DNA of 64,000 nt from Coleofasciculus sp. FACHB-1120 (GCF_014698845.1 NZ_JACJTV010000001.1:248001-312000), one strand, 5' to 3'. Shown: positions 18,284 through 27,763, counted from the stretch's first letter. A program made the numbers and translations. The notes: generated by a model from the letters alone, not told the origin.

Positions 18284-18937
18284 CTAGCCTATTACTTTAT
18301 AGATAGCTTTGAGAACTTGTAGTAATTGGATTAGACGCTCAGAATCAACCAAGTTCAACTCTGGCATTAGCAGATAAGTCGAAGGATTTCCTCGCTGAAT
18401 ATGCACTAATTGATATCGCAGTCCGTTGGTCGTGAGTCCCCAAACAGATTTTTGATGTTCTAAGCTTTTATAGGCATAGGTAAGTAGTTGAGGAAGACCC
18501 GTGAAAGCTTCAACCTGGCTGTTTTTTGCTTCAATCACCAAAACCCAAAAAGATACGTTAGCGCTTGTCTGTTGAGTTTTATTAACTGCTAAAATATCAA
18601 ACCGTCTTGTAATGATGGTGTCTTCATCGGTGATATTGATATCTGCAATATTTTATTCTAAGGTAATTTGGATAGGGTAGCGATAGAAGCCAGCCAACCG
18701 CAGTAATGGAGCAACGGTAAGAAGTTTCACCTGTCCTTCTGAAACTTTTCCTGCTCTTAAATAGTGGTAAAAGTCATCTTGGATTTGGAATAGTTCTTGC
18801 TGCTCAAATTCTGTTAGTGGTTCTAGGGATAAAAATGGTGTGAAAGAACCGTTGTAGTGTTCCTGGAAGTTTAAAAGACGATGAATATCATCTAGAGACA
18901 AATTCAGAAACAAATTGCGGGCGTTGAGAGTCGTCAT
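18284..18937 (-). pseudogene. Restriction-endonuclease-like protein, interrupted by an in-frame TAA
   Basis: Two adjacent minus-strand frames, 18653-18937 and the part ending at 18284, are in the same frame and joined only by a TAA at 18653-18655. Before it the protein reads MTTLNARNLFLNLSLDDIHR to YRYPIQITLE. After it the same frame continues NIADINITDEDTIITRRFDI, then WVLVIEAKNSQVEAFTGLPQ and LLTYAYKSLEHQKSVWGLTT. This matches, in my memory, the roughly 215-aa cyanobacterial family annotated as restriction endonuclease subunit R-like, with a PD-(D/E)xK-like VIEAKN core. A single G-to-T change (GAA to TAA) would explain the break. Without readthrough neither half is a complete domain. Confidence 0.78.
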
Positions 18938-19100
18938 GGGTGAATTTTGGATTGAATGAGTTCGGTTGTTGAGGGCGAGAATTCCTTTCTATATTTATGG
19001 CTATGTCGGGGGAAGATGCGCTTTTTGCAAGGGATAGATGAGCGAATAGTACCCAATCGTTGATTGCAAAAGAAAATATTGCTAAATCGCAAGAATCCAA

Positions 19101-20432
19101 CTAACGAGAGGGAATGGCAATGCCAGTCTGGGGATCGAAGAAATGGATTTTATCTGGGATTAACGATAACCACAAGCGATCGCCAATCCGCACCACTTTG
19201 TCTGGGGGAATGCGTACCTGTAAGGAATAGGCGATCGCTGACTCTAGGAGAGTGGCAGATAAATAAGTTTCATTACCTAGGGCTTCCACCAAATCTACTC
19301 GCACCTGGAGATTTTTGGGGGCGGGAACGCCAATGATTAAGTGTTCGGGACGGATGCCTAACGTGAGGGATTGCCCATCGTATTTTTGCAGTGCTGACGC
19401 CCAAACATCGGGAAGGGTGAGCCGAAATTGAGCATGGGTAATCAGGAGAGGTGCTTTCATTTGCACCGGCAAAAAATTCATCGGTGGCGAACCAATGAAT
19501 TCAGCGACAAAACGGTTGGCTGGGTGGTTGTAAAGTTCCAACGGTGCGGCGATTTGCTGGATTTTCCCGTGATTCATTACCGCAATGCGATCGCCCATTG
19601 TCATCGCTTCCGTTTGGTCGTGGGTGACGTAAATGGTTGTTGTGCCAAGCTGTCGCTGCAACTTAACAATTTGGGCGCGAGTTTCTGCCCGAAGTTTGGC
19701 ATCTAAGTTTGAGAGAGGTTCATCCATCAAAAATACTTGAGGATTGCGAGCGATCGCTCGTCCTAATGCGACTCGCTGCTTTTGACCTCCCGATAGTTGT
19801 TTTGGCAACCTGTTTAAGAGCGGCTCAATTTGCAACAATTGAGCCACTGTCCGCACCTGCTCATTAATCCCTTTCTCGCGTTCGGGTATGTAGCGAAGAT
19901 GCTTGGGAAGCGATCGCGTCATTTCCACCAATAGATTTTCCGCCCAGATAGGCATCTTAGAAGTAGGGGCGGGGTCTCCCTGCCCGTCCTGAGGACTCTC
20001 TCCCGCGCCTCTGCGCCCTGTGCGCCGTAGCCCAAAGGCAATATTGTCATACACCGTCATGTGGGGATAGAGGGCGTAGTTTTGAAACACCATTGCGATG
20101 TCTCGTTCCTTTGGCGGCAAATCGTTTACGAGAGTGTCTCCCACTCGGATATTGCCCCCCGTTAATTCTTCCAGTCCCGCAATCAGCCGCAACAGCGTAC
20201 TTTTGCCACAGCCAGAAGGGCCTACCAACACCATAAACTCGCCATCTTGCACGGTCAGATTAATCCGTCGCAAGACGTTTGTAGCTCCAGACGGAGACGA
20301 AGGTTTATCATCTACGACCAGCGATCCGTCATCCACTGGCGTCAGTAGAGGTTCTGGCGCGATCGCTGCAACGACTTCCCCTGGACGACCGGAAAAGCTT
20401 TTGTAAACGTTTTCTATAACAACTTGTGCCAC
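19101..20432 (-). CDS. MalK/UgpC-type ABC transporter ATPase
   Basis: The 443-aa ATPase has Walker A GPSGCGKST, Q-loop VFQNYALYPHMTV, signature LSGGQKQRVALGRA, Walker B VFLMDEPLSNLD and switch His in YVTHDQTEAMT. A C-terminal TOBE region (about residues 315-430) marks the carbohydrate-uptake CUT1 family. No permease or binding-protein gene is adjacent, so it may serve several importers, as shared MalK-type ATPases do. Residues about 132-155 (GRRGAGESPQDGQGDPAPTS) form an extra segment between Q-loop and signature. Its DNA (about 19972-20016) is a palindromic dispersed repeat also found inside cheA (see findings). Upstream is a 35-bp tandem repeat. The ATPase call is certain, the substrate inferred only to class. 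Confidence 0.92.
   Translation of the reverse strand: MAQVVIENVYKSFSGRPGEVVAAIAPEPLLTPVDDGSLVVDDKPSSPSGATNVLRRINLTVQDGEFMVLVGPSGCGKSTLLRLIAGLEELTGGNIRVGDTLVNDLPPKERDIAMVFQNYALYPHMTVYDNIAFGLRRTGRRGAGESPQDGQGDPAPTSKMPIWAENLLVEMTRSLPKHLRYIPEREKGINEQVRTVAQLLQIEPLLNRLPKQLSGGQKQRVALGRAIARNPQVFLMDEPLSNLDAKLRAETRAQIVKLQRQLGTTTIYVTHDQTEAMTMGDRIAVMNHGKIQQIAAPLELYNHPANRFVAEFIGSPPMNFLPVQMKAPLLITHAQFRLTLPDVWASALQKYDGQSLTLGIRPEHLIIGVPAPKNLQVRVDLVEALGNETYLSATLLESAIAYSLQVRIPPDKVVRIGDRLWLSLIPDKIHFFDPQTGIAIPSR
19972..20016. repeat. Palindromic gtagggg-type repeat inside the ABC ATPase gene
   Basis: The plus-strand sequence gtaggggcggggtctccctg continuing cccgtcctgagg has complementary GGGCGGGG and CCCTGCCC arms. 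It aligns with the cheA segment near 41931-41960. It is in frame within the gene. Confidence 0.55.
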
Positions 20433-20485
20433 GGCTATTAATACCCACTACTGAATCTATTTTCAATCACTTACTCGCAGCACAG

Positions 20486-20560
20486 AACTCTCAGGAGCCT
20501 CTGAGAACCAAAGCAGTAGGGACTCTCAGGAGCCTCTGAGAACCAAAGCAGTAGGGACTC
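20486..20560. repeat. 35-bp tandem direct repeat, two copies plus 5 bp
   Basis: Two exact 35-base copies (20486-20520 and 20521-20555) begin actctcaggagcctctgaga and end with aaagcagtaggg. A third copy starts (actct) and stops. Each contains a TCTCAG/CTGAGA inverted repeat. It lies 54 bp upstream of the ABC ATPase start codon, so it may affect its transcription. Confidence 0.85.
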
Positions 20561-20589
20561 TTGTGGTGGAAAAGAATTAATTGCTGCAA

Positions 20590-20626
20590 GTTCGGGGTTC
20601 ATCATCCTTCCCGATAAACCCCGAAC
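20590..20626. repeat. Inverted repeat just after the topoisomerase gene
   Basis: The 10-bp perfect arms GTTCGGGGTT (20590-20599) and AACCCCGAAC (20617-20626) flank a 17-base loop immediately 3' of the GyrA/ParC-type gene. No T-run follows on the minus strand, so it is a stabilising or weak termination hairpin at best. Confidence 0.6.
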
Positions 20627-20632
20627 CCCCAA

Positions 20633-23167
20633 CTACGAACAAACGACCGTAACAATTTTTTCGTCCGGGTTGAGTTCGAGCAAGCGATCGCCCGTCCCAT
20701 CTTTACCGCGCAACTGCACTGAACTTACTGGCATTCGCACGACTCGCTGGGCGTTGGTCAGAAGGACGATCTGAGACTTTGCTGGAGCCGCGACCATCGC
20801 TGCTAAAGCATCTGTTTTGCTTGTAAAATGCAGTGCCTGGGTGCCAAGGTCGCCGAGATTTGCCAGTCGGATTGTACTCATCGGCAGGCGTTTGGCATAC
20901 CCTAACTGGGAAACGATTAAAATGTTCTCGTCATCCCGCAGCGTTAAGGCTCCTACCAGTTGCTCGGAACGCCGCAGCCGCATCGCCTGCACTCCCATCG
21001 TGGTGCGTCCCGTCGAGGGTAGATGGTCATCGTTGACTTGAAGCCGCAGCAAACGCCCACCCCCAGTTGCCAAGACAAGCTGGACGCCGGTTTTAGCCAG
21101 ATTGACATACTTTAACCGATCGTCTTCTTTCAGCTTCATGAGCGTGATGCCGCGACTGGTGAGGTTAGCCAGTTCTACCAGGGGTAGGCGCTTGATTCTC
21201 CCCTGTTCGCTGAGCAAAATTAAATCGGCACTTTGGGGATCTTCAGGCAGGAAAAAGTTGGAAACAATCGTTTCTGCTGCTACTTGTGCTGAGTTGGATA
21301 GCAAGCCGATCAGCGGCGTTCCCCGCGATTGCTTCCCGGTGGGAGGAATCTCTCCCACCTTAACAGGGTAAGCTTTGCCGCCGCTGCTGAGTACGACTAA
21401 CTCGGCTTGGGTGCTAGTCAGGTGAGTTTTGACGACAAAATCATCCGGGCGATTGCCGCCATCACCTTTCCCAGTGGATTTATTCCCATTTTTAGGGAAG
21501 CGCCGGACATATCCGCGCTGGGTAAACTCCAGAAGAGCCTCTTCTTCTAAGTGTTCAGGAGTCAGGAGTGCGGGCTGAGTAGAGTTTTTGGCTTCTGACT
21601 TTCGACTTTTGTCTTTTTCTTTTGAGTTAGGTTTTTTCTCTAGTGGCTGAGTCTTTAATTCTTTCGCCCCAGTCAGGATCTTGCTGCGACGCGAATCGGT
21701 GAATTTGCGTTTGAGCGATCGCAAATCTTTTTTCAAAGCTTTCAGGAGTTCGCGGCGATCGCTTAGCAGGAGTTGCAACAGATGAATTCTCTCTGACAAC
21801 TCCTTAAACTCACCTTGTAAATTTTGCCGTTCTAACCCAGTGAGACGTCGTAAGGGCATTGACAAAATAGCATCCGCCTGAACCTCACTAATATTCAAGC
21901 GTTCTTGCAGATTTAACTTGGCGGTGCTGCCATCGGGAGCATTCCGGAGAATTTCAATCACCGCATCTAACTCCCTTAAAGACGCCAGCAATCCTTCGAC
22001 AATGTGAAGGCGTCTTTCTGCCTCACCCAATTCGTAGGTATACTGCCGAGTCAGCGTCTGTTCTCGGAACTTGAGAAATTCCTCCAACAGCTGGCGCAAT
22101 GTGAGCTGACGCGGTTGCCCATCTACCAACGCCAACAGGATCGCGCCAAAATTGGTACACAGTGCTGTTTGTCTATAAAGTTGATCGAGGACATGGTGAG
22201 GATTGGTGTCTCTTTTTAATTCCACCACCACCCGCATTCCTTCGCGATCGCTTTCATCCCGCAGATCCGCAATGCCTTCGATTTTTGTCTGATTGACCAG
22301 TTCCGCTACCTTCTCAATCCAACCCGCCTTATTCACCTGGAAAGGCAATTCCGTCACCACAATTGCCGTCCGCTTGTGCCGTCCCCGACTTGCCGCGATT
22401 TCCTCAATCTGGGCGACTCCCCGCACCGTGATACTACCGCGACCCGTGCTGTAAGCTTCCCGAATTCCCTCTGTTCCGACAATTTCGCCCCCCGTGGGGA
22501 AATCTGGCCCCGGAACTAGCTCCCATAGCTTCCCGTCGGGGAGATCGGGTCGATCGATTAGGGCAATTAAACCATCGACGATCTCACCCAAGTTGTGCGG
22601 CGGCACATTCGTTGCCATGCCGACGGCGATTCCAGCACACCCGTTGAGTAACAACACCGGCAGCTGAGCGGGCAGTACAGTTGGTTCCTGTTGGGAATTG
22701 TCAAAGTTGCCGATGAAGTCAACTGTGGCTTCGCCAATTTCACTCAGAAGCGCTTCATGACTAATTGCAGCCAGTCGCGTTTCCGTGTAACGCATCGCCG
22801 CTGGTGGGTCATTATCCACTGAGCCAAAGTTACCATGACCGCCGAGGAGGGGATAGCGGCTGGAAAATTCTTGCACCAGACGCACTAAGGCGTCATAAAC
22901 CGCCTGATCGCCATGTGGGTGATATTTGCCCAAAACATCCCCAACCACCCTGGCGCACTTACGATAAGGGCGGTCTGGCGTCAGTCCGAGTTCGTGCATC
23001 GCATACAAGATGCGCCGATGCACCGGCTTTAAACCGTCGCGGACATCGGGTAATGCACGCCCGACGATCACACTCATGGCATATTCAAGATAAGACCGTT
23101 GCATCTCCGCGTGTAAAGGCGTGGGGATGATCTGTCCGGTTGCCAAAAGGTTCAGTTGTTTCGCCAT
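20633..23167 (-). CDS. Type II topoisomerase subunit A (GyrA/ParC family)
   Basis: The 844-aa breakage-reunion subunit has [40 protein letters not shown] and the active-site Tyr127 in [13 protein letters not shown], plus a C-terminal beta-pinwheel (about residues 560-844). Cyanobacteria usually carry two GyrA-like proteins. The [19 protein letters not shown] start and the lack of a clear GyrA box (QRRGGKG; only [10 protein letters not shown] here) suggest the topoisomerase IV-like copy, though that is inference. A low-complexity Lys/Ser linker (about 490-540, with [13 protein letters not shown]) separates the domains and its DNA resembles intergenic heptad repeats. A dead copy of the 5' end lies at 23981-24153. 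Two response-regulator genes follow divergently. Confidence 0.93.
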   Translation of the reverse strand: MAKQLNLLATGQIIPTPLHAEMQRSYLEYAMSVIVGRALPDVRDGLKPVHRRILYAMHELGLTPDRPYRKCARVVGDVLGKYHPHGDQAVYDALVRLVQEFSSRYPLLGGHGNFGSVDNDPPAAMRYTETRLAAISHEALLSEIGEATVDFIGNFDNSQQEPTVLPAQLPVLLLNGCAGIAVGMATNVPPHNLGEIVDGLIALIDRPDLPDGKLWELVPGPDFPTGGEIVGTEGIREAYSTGRGSITVRGVAQIEEIAASRGRHKRTAIVVTELPFQVNKAGWIEKVAELVNQTKIEGIADLRDESDREGMRVVVELKRDTNPHHVLDQLYRQTALCTNFGAILLALVDGQPRQLTLRQLLEEFLKFREQTLTRQYTYELGEAERRLHIVEGLLASLRELDAVIEILRNAPDGSTAKLNLQERLNISEVQADAILSMPLRRLTGLERQNLQGEFKELSERIHLLQLLLSDRRELLKALKKDLRSLKRKFTDSRRSKILTGAKELKTQPLEKKPNSKEKDKSRKSEAKNSTQPALLTPEHLEEEALLEFTQRGYVRRFPKNGNKSTGKGDGGNRPDDFVVKTHLTSTQAELVVLSSGGKAYPVKVGEIPPTGKQSRGTPLIGLLSNSAQVAAETIVSNFFLPEDPQSADLILLSEQGRIKRLPLVELANLTSRGITLMKLKEDDRLKYVNLAKTGVQLVLATGGGRLLRLQVNDDHLPSTGRTTMGVQAMRLRRSEQLVGALTLRDDENILIVSQLGYAKRLPMSTIRLANLGDLGTQALHFTSKTDALAAMVAAPAKSQIVLLTNAQRVVRMPVSSVQLRGKDGTGDRLLELNPDEKIVTVVCS

Positions 23168-23333
23168 GAGTTTTATTCCCTAATTTCCTGAAAACGTAAA
23201 ATCTTTTTGCATCTTGAGGTTGATGACCGATCGCGGCACAAATGGCAACGTGACAAAGAACCTTTCACAGTAGTATGGAACCGCAGCTATGACCACGACT
23301 CTTCCAAAGATCGCCATTGAAAGGAAAAACTCG

Positions 23334-23729
23334 ATGAAAACCGTTTTGATTGTAGAAGACGATCCGATTAATGCTCGGGTTTTTTCTAAGATTCTGAGCA
23401 AGCGGGGCGGTTTGGCAGTTAAGCATACCGAAAACGTGGAAGAGGTGATGCAAATTGCCCAATCCGGTGAGGCTGACATTATTTTGATGGATGTTTCCCT
23501 GGCCCATAGTGTTTACCAGGGTAAGTCGGTTGACGGCATAAAAATCACGCAGATGTTGAAGGCTGACCCGCAAACTGCTAGTTTGCCTATTATCCTGGTT
23601 ACGGCTCATGCGATGGAGGGCGATCGCGAAAATTTCCTGAAACAGAGTGGTGCCGATGGCTATATTTCTAAACCAGTTGTCGATCATCAACTGTTTGTGG
23701 ATCAAATCAAGGCATTGTTGCCACAATAA
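23334..23729 (+). CDS. Single-domain response regulator, DivK-like, copy 1
   Basis: The 131-aa receiver begins MKTVLIVEDDPINARVFSKI and has phospho-Asp in IILMDVSLA, Thr in ILVTAHAMEG and Lys in YISKPVVDHQLF. An extended loop after the phospho-Asp (HSVYQGKSVDGI) is longer than in CheY. The start at 23334 is set by AAGGA eight bases upstream; the longer frame from 23289 would enter untranslated leader. It is divergent from the topoisomerase gene with 166 bp between starts. Copy 2 lies 997 bp downstream with leader and 3' flank also duplicated. No output domain, so it acts through protein contact or as a phosphate carrier. Confidence 0.92.
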   Translation: MKTVLIVEDDPINARVFSKILSKRGGLAVKHTENVEEVMQIAQSGEADIILMDVSLAHSVYQGKSVDGIKITQMLKADPQTASLPIILVTAHAMEGDRENFLKQSGADGYISKPVVDHQLFVDQIKALLPQ

Positions 23730-23749
23730 TACTTTTATGTTCCAGGGGT

Positions 23750-23770
23750 AGGGCGGGCGTTGACCGCCCT
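23750..23770. repeat. Small palindromic repeat after regulator copy 1
   Basis: AGGGCGG / CCGCCCT arms with a 7-base loop belong to the gtaggg/cgcccc repeat type found elsewhere in the window. It is missing at the matching place after copy 2, so it probably entered after the duplication. Confidence 0.55.
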
Positions 23771-23980
23771 GAGTTGTAAAACGCAATTTCTTCCATTTAA
23801 AGCGTGAAGGCTCTCTAGTGGCTGCTTGCCTTTCGACTTCTGCTCTCTTCTGTTGCCACCAGTTTAGTACATTTGTATTGTTTAAGGAATCCTGGTGAGT
23901 GGTTTCTTTACCTGGCGTGACTCGCATCCCCCGACAACCCTGGCAAGCTTACCTCAAGAGCGCTCTGGCGTTAATCCCAC

Positions 23981-24153
23981 GAACTGGCATTTAAACTGTC
24001 CCGGACGTTGAATAAAGCACGTCCAGCGATCGCGCTCATGGCATATTCAAGGTCTTATTCAAGGCCATATTCAAAATCTGACGGTTGCATCTTTGCGTGT
24101 AATCCTGTACTGAAAAAATGTCTAGGCGAAATTCGGTTCAGTTGTTTTGCTAT
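23981..24153 (-). pseudogene. Remnant of the 5' end of the topoisomerase A gene
   Basis: The plus-strand sequence from about 23981 (aactggcatttaaactgtcc) through cgctcatggcatattcaagg and cggttgcatctttgcgtgta to cggttcagttgttttgctat aligns with 23021-23167, the first about 50 codons of the intact gene. It shows substitutions, a duplicated tattcaagg segment and a small deletion. The start codon is changed (ATG to ATA, 24151-24153). It continues into leader sequence homologous to that of regulator copy 1. A 16-bp tandem repeat (tataagttctattac at 24151 and 24167) follows. It cannot make protein. Confidence 0.85.
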
Positions 24154-24330
24154 AAGTTCTATTACCTATAAGTTCTATTACATTTATTGACAACAGAAAA
24201 ATTGCTTATTGCGATTGATGACAAATTAGGCGATAAATGCCAACGTAAGAAAGAACTTTTCATAATAGGCTTGAACCAAAAAGCCACGACCACGACTCTG
24301 CAAAACAACGCGATTGAAGGGAAAAACTCG

Positions 24331-24729
24331 ATGAAAACTGTTTTGATTGTAGAAGACGATCCGATTAATGTTCGGGTTTTTTCTAAAATCCTGACAAAGC
24401 GAGCCGGTTTGCAAGTCAAACATACTGAAAATGTAGAAGAAGTAATCCAAATTGCCCAATCTAAGGAGGCTGACATTATTTTGATGGATGTTTCCTTAAC
24501 AAACAGTTTTTACCAGGGTAAATCAGTGGATGGCATAAAAATCACCCAAATATTAAAAGCTGACCCCCAAACTGCCAATCTACCGATTATTCTGGTGACA
24601 GCTAATGCGATGGAAGGCGATCGCGAAAATTTCCTCCAGCAAAGTGGTGCCGATGAATACATTTCTAAACCAGTTGTCGATCATCAACTGTTTGTGGATA
24701 AAATTCTGGCACTGATACAACAAAATTAG
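24331..24729 (+). CDS. Single-domain response regulator, DivK-like, copy 2
   Basis: The 132-aa paralogue of the 23334-23729 regulator reads MKTVLIVEDDPINVRVFSKI, with phospho-Asp in IILMDVSLTN, Thr in ILVTANAMEG and Lys in YISKPVVDHQLF. Substitutions between copies cluster outside the active site, so both remain likely functional. The start 24331 follows the shared gggaaaaactcg leader; the longer frame from 24187 runs through duplicated leader DNA. Surface changes (for example RGGLAV to RAGLQV, SGEA to SKEA) might alter partner choice, which is inference. The 3' flank (agtttagtacacttgtatta near 24853) also matches copy 1. Confidence 0.92.
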   Translation: MKTVLIVEDDPINVRVFSKILTKRAGLQVKHTENVEEVIQIAQSKEADIILMDVSLTNSFYQGKSVDGIKITQILKADPQTANLPIILVTANAMEGDRENFLQQSGADEYISKPVVDHQLFVDKILALIQQN

Positions 24730-25089
24730 TTTTGATGTTAATGGTGCAGTGCAAACTTCATGCAAGTGAGTTGCAAAGCTCTTGCTTCAAAACCTTTTGT
24801 AACAGATTGCCCCCAGACTTAAAGATTTCAGGTCTTGTATTGGGTTCGGTAAAACCTAGTTTAGTACACTTGTATTATTTCCGGAATAGTAGACGGGTGG
24901 CAATTTTTTCGACGATCCAATCGTGCCCCCTGTTAGAGTGCGATTGGAGTGCGATCGCGTAACGTCTGGGCTTTCTTCGCTGTTTCCCCTGAATGCCTCA
25001 ATGATGCGACCTTTATTGGCGCTGCCGCCAGTAGTTAGCGCGAGTAATCCTGACTCGCGCCTCTGTCTAGCTGCGATGATACTGATAAA
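24730..25089. other. Intergenic stretch after regulator copy 2
   Basis: No gene. The part to about 24890 is the 3' arm of the tandem duplication, matching roughly 23730-23900. The rest contains one HIP1-like site and no clear terminator. Confidence 0.5.
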
Positions 25090-25437
25090 TTAAAAATTTT
25101 GACCCAATAAGGAGTCAAACTCAGCCCGTAATGCCTTCAGATCGGCAACTCTTGCGACTAACAAATTCTCTTTGCCAGCATCCTTAAGGCGCTTGTTCCA
25201 ATATTGGATATTGTCAGAATTGTTCAGCCAAAAGTCTACCATCGTATCTAGAATCTCTTCTAAATTCCAGCCTCGCTTGGGGGGAACCATTTCTACTGAT
25301 TCCAGAAAAGCATCTAGCGTGCATTTAGGGCTTCCTAAGTATTCTGCTCTCTGGGGAGCTGTTTGAATAATTTCCTGTTGATGGTTGAAGAAATAAAGAA
25401 TGGGAGATACCCCTAAAATTTCAAAGGTATAGTTCAT
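25090..25437 (-). CDS. Conserved hypothetical protein, 115 aa
   Basis: I do not recognise a named family. The protein is soluble and mostly helical, beginning MNYTFEILGVSPILYFFNHQ, with a central PPKRGWNLEEILDTMVDFWL and an acidic/basic helical C-terminus. No metal or nucleotide motif is visible. ATG 25437 is chosen because GAGGAG sits 7 bases upstream; the longer frame from 25479 lacks such a site and runs through it. The gene is isolated between the regulator pair and a divergent exporter gene. Confidence 0.75.
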   Translation of the reverse strand: MNYTFEILGVSPILYFFNHQQEIIQTAPQRAEYLGSPKCTLDAFLESVEMVPPKRGWNLEEILDTMVDFWLNNSDNIQYWNKRLKDAGKENLLVARVADLKALRAEFDSLLGQNF

Positions 25438-25651
25438 CGCCGTCTCCTCAAAATTTTCTTTCTTTCGGAATCCTACCAATTGTTAAAGAATAGTATGGTC
25501 ACATTGCTAACATCTTTTGCATCCCACTCAAGTAAATTTATATAATGTTTGATAAACGAGAAATATCTGCCTAAAGAAATGTGCAGGCTCAACTGAGAGG
25601 TATACCCTTCGGTAAAATTTACATCAGGATGACTGATTTAAAAAATTAGGG

Positions 25652-26581
25652 ATGCTATTTTTAACAAATTTTCTTAATTGGATTACAAATTTTAAAGGAG
25701 AAGTGGCGGCGCTGAGTGCCGCCTTTTTATGGGCGATCGCTTCGGTGGTTTACAGCCGCTTGGGACGGCAAATCCCACCCCTAGAACTGAACTTGTTCAA
25801 AGGGATAATCGCGATCGCGTTCCTTGTCCTCACCCTACTTTTGCAAGGACAGCTGCTACCTGAAATCAACCCGACTGCACTGACACTATTGCTACTAAGT
25901 GGCGTCCTTGGCATTGGATTGGGAGATACGGCTTATTTTGCAGCGATCAACTGCCTGGGTGCAAGGCGTACCTTGATATTAGAAACCCTAGCACCCCCCT
26001 TAACAGCCGTGTTAGCGCTAGTCTTTTTACAAGAACAACTGACGGCTGCTGCTTGGTGCGGAATTTTATTAACCATTCTGGGCGTCGTCTGGGTGGTGAC
26101 GGAACGGGTGCCTAATTCCACCGCTGAAAGCAAGCATCTGACGATGCGGGGAATTAGTTGGGGTTTACTGGCAGCAGTAGCACAGGCAACAGGTGCCGTC
26201 CTCTCGCGGACAGCCCTCATCCAATCGAGTATCAGCCCCTTGTGGAGTACCTTGGTGCGCTTGGGGGCGGGGGTACTGGTGCTACTGCTGTGGAAGTTGC
26301 TGGGGCGGCGTCAAGCCAATGACTGGCTTAAACCGTTGCAGTCTTGGCGCATTGTGGGAGTCATTGCCATAACCGCTTTTTTCAGCACCTATCTCGGCAT
26401 CTGGCTGCAACAAATTTCTCTGAAATTCGCCCCCGCAGGAATTGCCCAAACGCTGAGTTCTACTAGCCCTTTGTTTGTCTTGCCTCTAGCGATTTGGATG
26501 GGTGATATTGTCAGTTTTCGAGCTATTTTAGGCGTTTTAGTCGCCTTGGGCGGAGTGGCGGTGCTGTTTAGCCTCCGGTAG
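25652..26581 (+). CDS. EamA/DMT-family transporter
   Basis: The 309-aa integral membrane protein has about ten hydrophobic helices arranged as two EamA repeats (residues about 15-148 and 165-308). The first has FLWAIASVVYSRLGRQIPPL and ALLFLQEQL-like ends (LVFLQEQLTAAAW); the second has VAQATGAVLSRTALIQ and ends FRAILGVLVALGGVAVLF. Proteins of this family export amino acids, metabolites or drugs; the substrate cannot be told here. The ribosome site ahead of ATG 25652 is weak. It is monocistronic, with about 210 bp before the next gene. Confidence 0.9.
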   Translation: MLFLTNFLNWITNFKGEVAALSAAFLWAIASVVYSRLGRQIPPLELNLFKGIIAIAFLVLTLLLQGQLLPEINPTALTLLLLSGVLGIGLGDTAYFAAINCLGARRTLILETLAPPLTAVLALVFLQEQLTAAAWCGILLTILGVVWVVTERVPNSTAESKHLTMRGISWGLLAAVAQATGAVLSRTALIQSSISPLWSTLVRLGAGVLVLLLWKLLGRRQANDWLKPLQSWRIVGVIAITAFFSTYLGIWLQQISLKFAPAGIAQTLSSTSPLFVLPLAIWMGDIVSFRAILGVLVALGGVAVLFSLR

Positions 26582-26789
26582 GGATTTGGTGGGGAAGCGA
26601 TCACGGCTTTCTTAAAAAAGAAGTTAATAAGCCATCGCCAAGTGAAGCCACAAATTATCTTATAACCATATTGATACAAAACAAGCCAGCTATAATGTAG
26701 CTAACTAAGTAGCTCAAATATCTTCATTTACATCCATCTAGACTTGGCTGCTTATTCTTAACATTATTGAAATTTTTCTCTAATATAGT

Positions 26790-27683
26790 ATGGAATCGTT
26801 TTCTCAAAGACAAGGTATTAAGCCAGTTATAAATATACTTCAAAGTGATGGCATGGATGAGCCTCTCCGAAATGGGTTATGGAGTAATTTATGTATTTAT
26901 TATTGGGATAGCCTTAAGGGAATAAAGACTATAGATTTCATATCTTTTAAAAAACATCCATATGGGATTATTCCTCTTGACCATATGATTTATTTTCTTC
27001 ATCAAGTATGGCTGCATTATTTTAAGCTACCAATTGATGATTTGCCAGAATATTGGCCTAGTGTTTACACAATACTTAGAAATCATTTTTTTAATTGCAA
27101 ATGGAATGAAGTATATGACTTTATAGAATTTGTTGTTCGTGTATATCCTGATAATAAAAAATCTGAAATATTTACAGAGCGTTGCAATTATATTTTGCAG
27201 CGCGAATTATCTGCCTACCGTTTTGTTAACTATCGAATTGCACGGATAACTTCGGAAATAGAAATTAATGAGATAGAAGAATCTTTAAAAATCGTAGAGA
27301 AATTCAAGCCTGTATCGGAACATTTAGAAAGAGCATTAAGCTTACTTTCAGATAAAGAAAACCCAGACTATAGAAATTCTATAAAAGAATCAATAAGTGC
27401 TGTTGAATCTATTTGTATATTTATAGCTGGTAGAGAAAGAGCGTCCAGTTTAGGAAAAGCTATTCAATATATAGAAAAGAAAAGTATTGTAGAAATTAAT
27501 CCTAGATTAAAAGACGCTCTGGAAAAAATGTACGCTTATACAAACGATGCGGGTGGAATACGTCACGCTTTGTTGGAAGAATCTAGTTTAGATTTTGAAG
27601 ATGCTAAGTTTATGTTAGTATCTTGTTCAGCTTTTATTAATTCTCTTAAAGTAAAATTATCAAAGGTAAAAGCCGATTCTTGA
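26790..27683 (+). CDS. AbiJ-like protein (AbiJ-NTD4/HEPN-like)
   Basis: The 297-aa protein starts MESFSQRQGIKPVINILQSD followed by GMDEPLRNGLWSNLCIYYWD, the pattern of the AbiJ N-terminal domain type 4 found in abortive-infection and other defence proteins. The C-terminal half (about 165-290) is helical and includes SIKESISAVESIC and DAGGIRHALLEES, typical of the HEPN-like abortive-infection C-terminal domain. RNase activity is not shown by these motifs. The gene is strikingly AT-rich compared with its neighbours and lacks HIP1 sites, as expected for a recent arrival. It stands alone with no toxin-antitoxin partner or other defence gene adjacent. Family moderately sure, function inferred. Confidence 0.75.
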   Translation: MESFSQRQGIKPVINILQSDGMDEPLRNGLWSNLCIYYWDSLKGIKTIDFISFKKHPYGIIPLDHMIYFLHQVWLHYFKLPIDDLPEYWPSVYTILRNHFFNCKWNEVYDFIEFVVRVYPDNKKSEIFTERCNYILQRELSAYRFVNYRIARITSEIEINEIEESLKIVEKFKPVSEHLERALSLLSDKENPDYRNSIKESISAVESICIFIAGRERASSLGKAIQYIEKKSIVEINPRLKDALEKMYAYTNDAGGIRHALLEESSLDFEDAKFMLVSCSAFINSLKVKLSKVKADS

Positions 27684-27763
27684 AGTTCCCACCACGATCA
27701 GATGCGTTATGAGTATTGTAAATCCACTTAACTTTCGCTAAAGCGCTCTCCCCTTAACTTAAA

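Noticed and set aside
20486-20560. Possible CRISPR array
   Set aside because: The two copies abut without spacers and no cas gene is present.
23265-23927. Long minus-strand frame opposite regulator copy 1
   Set aside because: It is antisense to a clear receiver gene and has no family signature.
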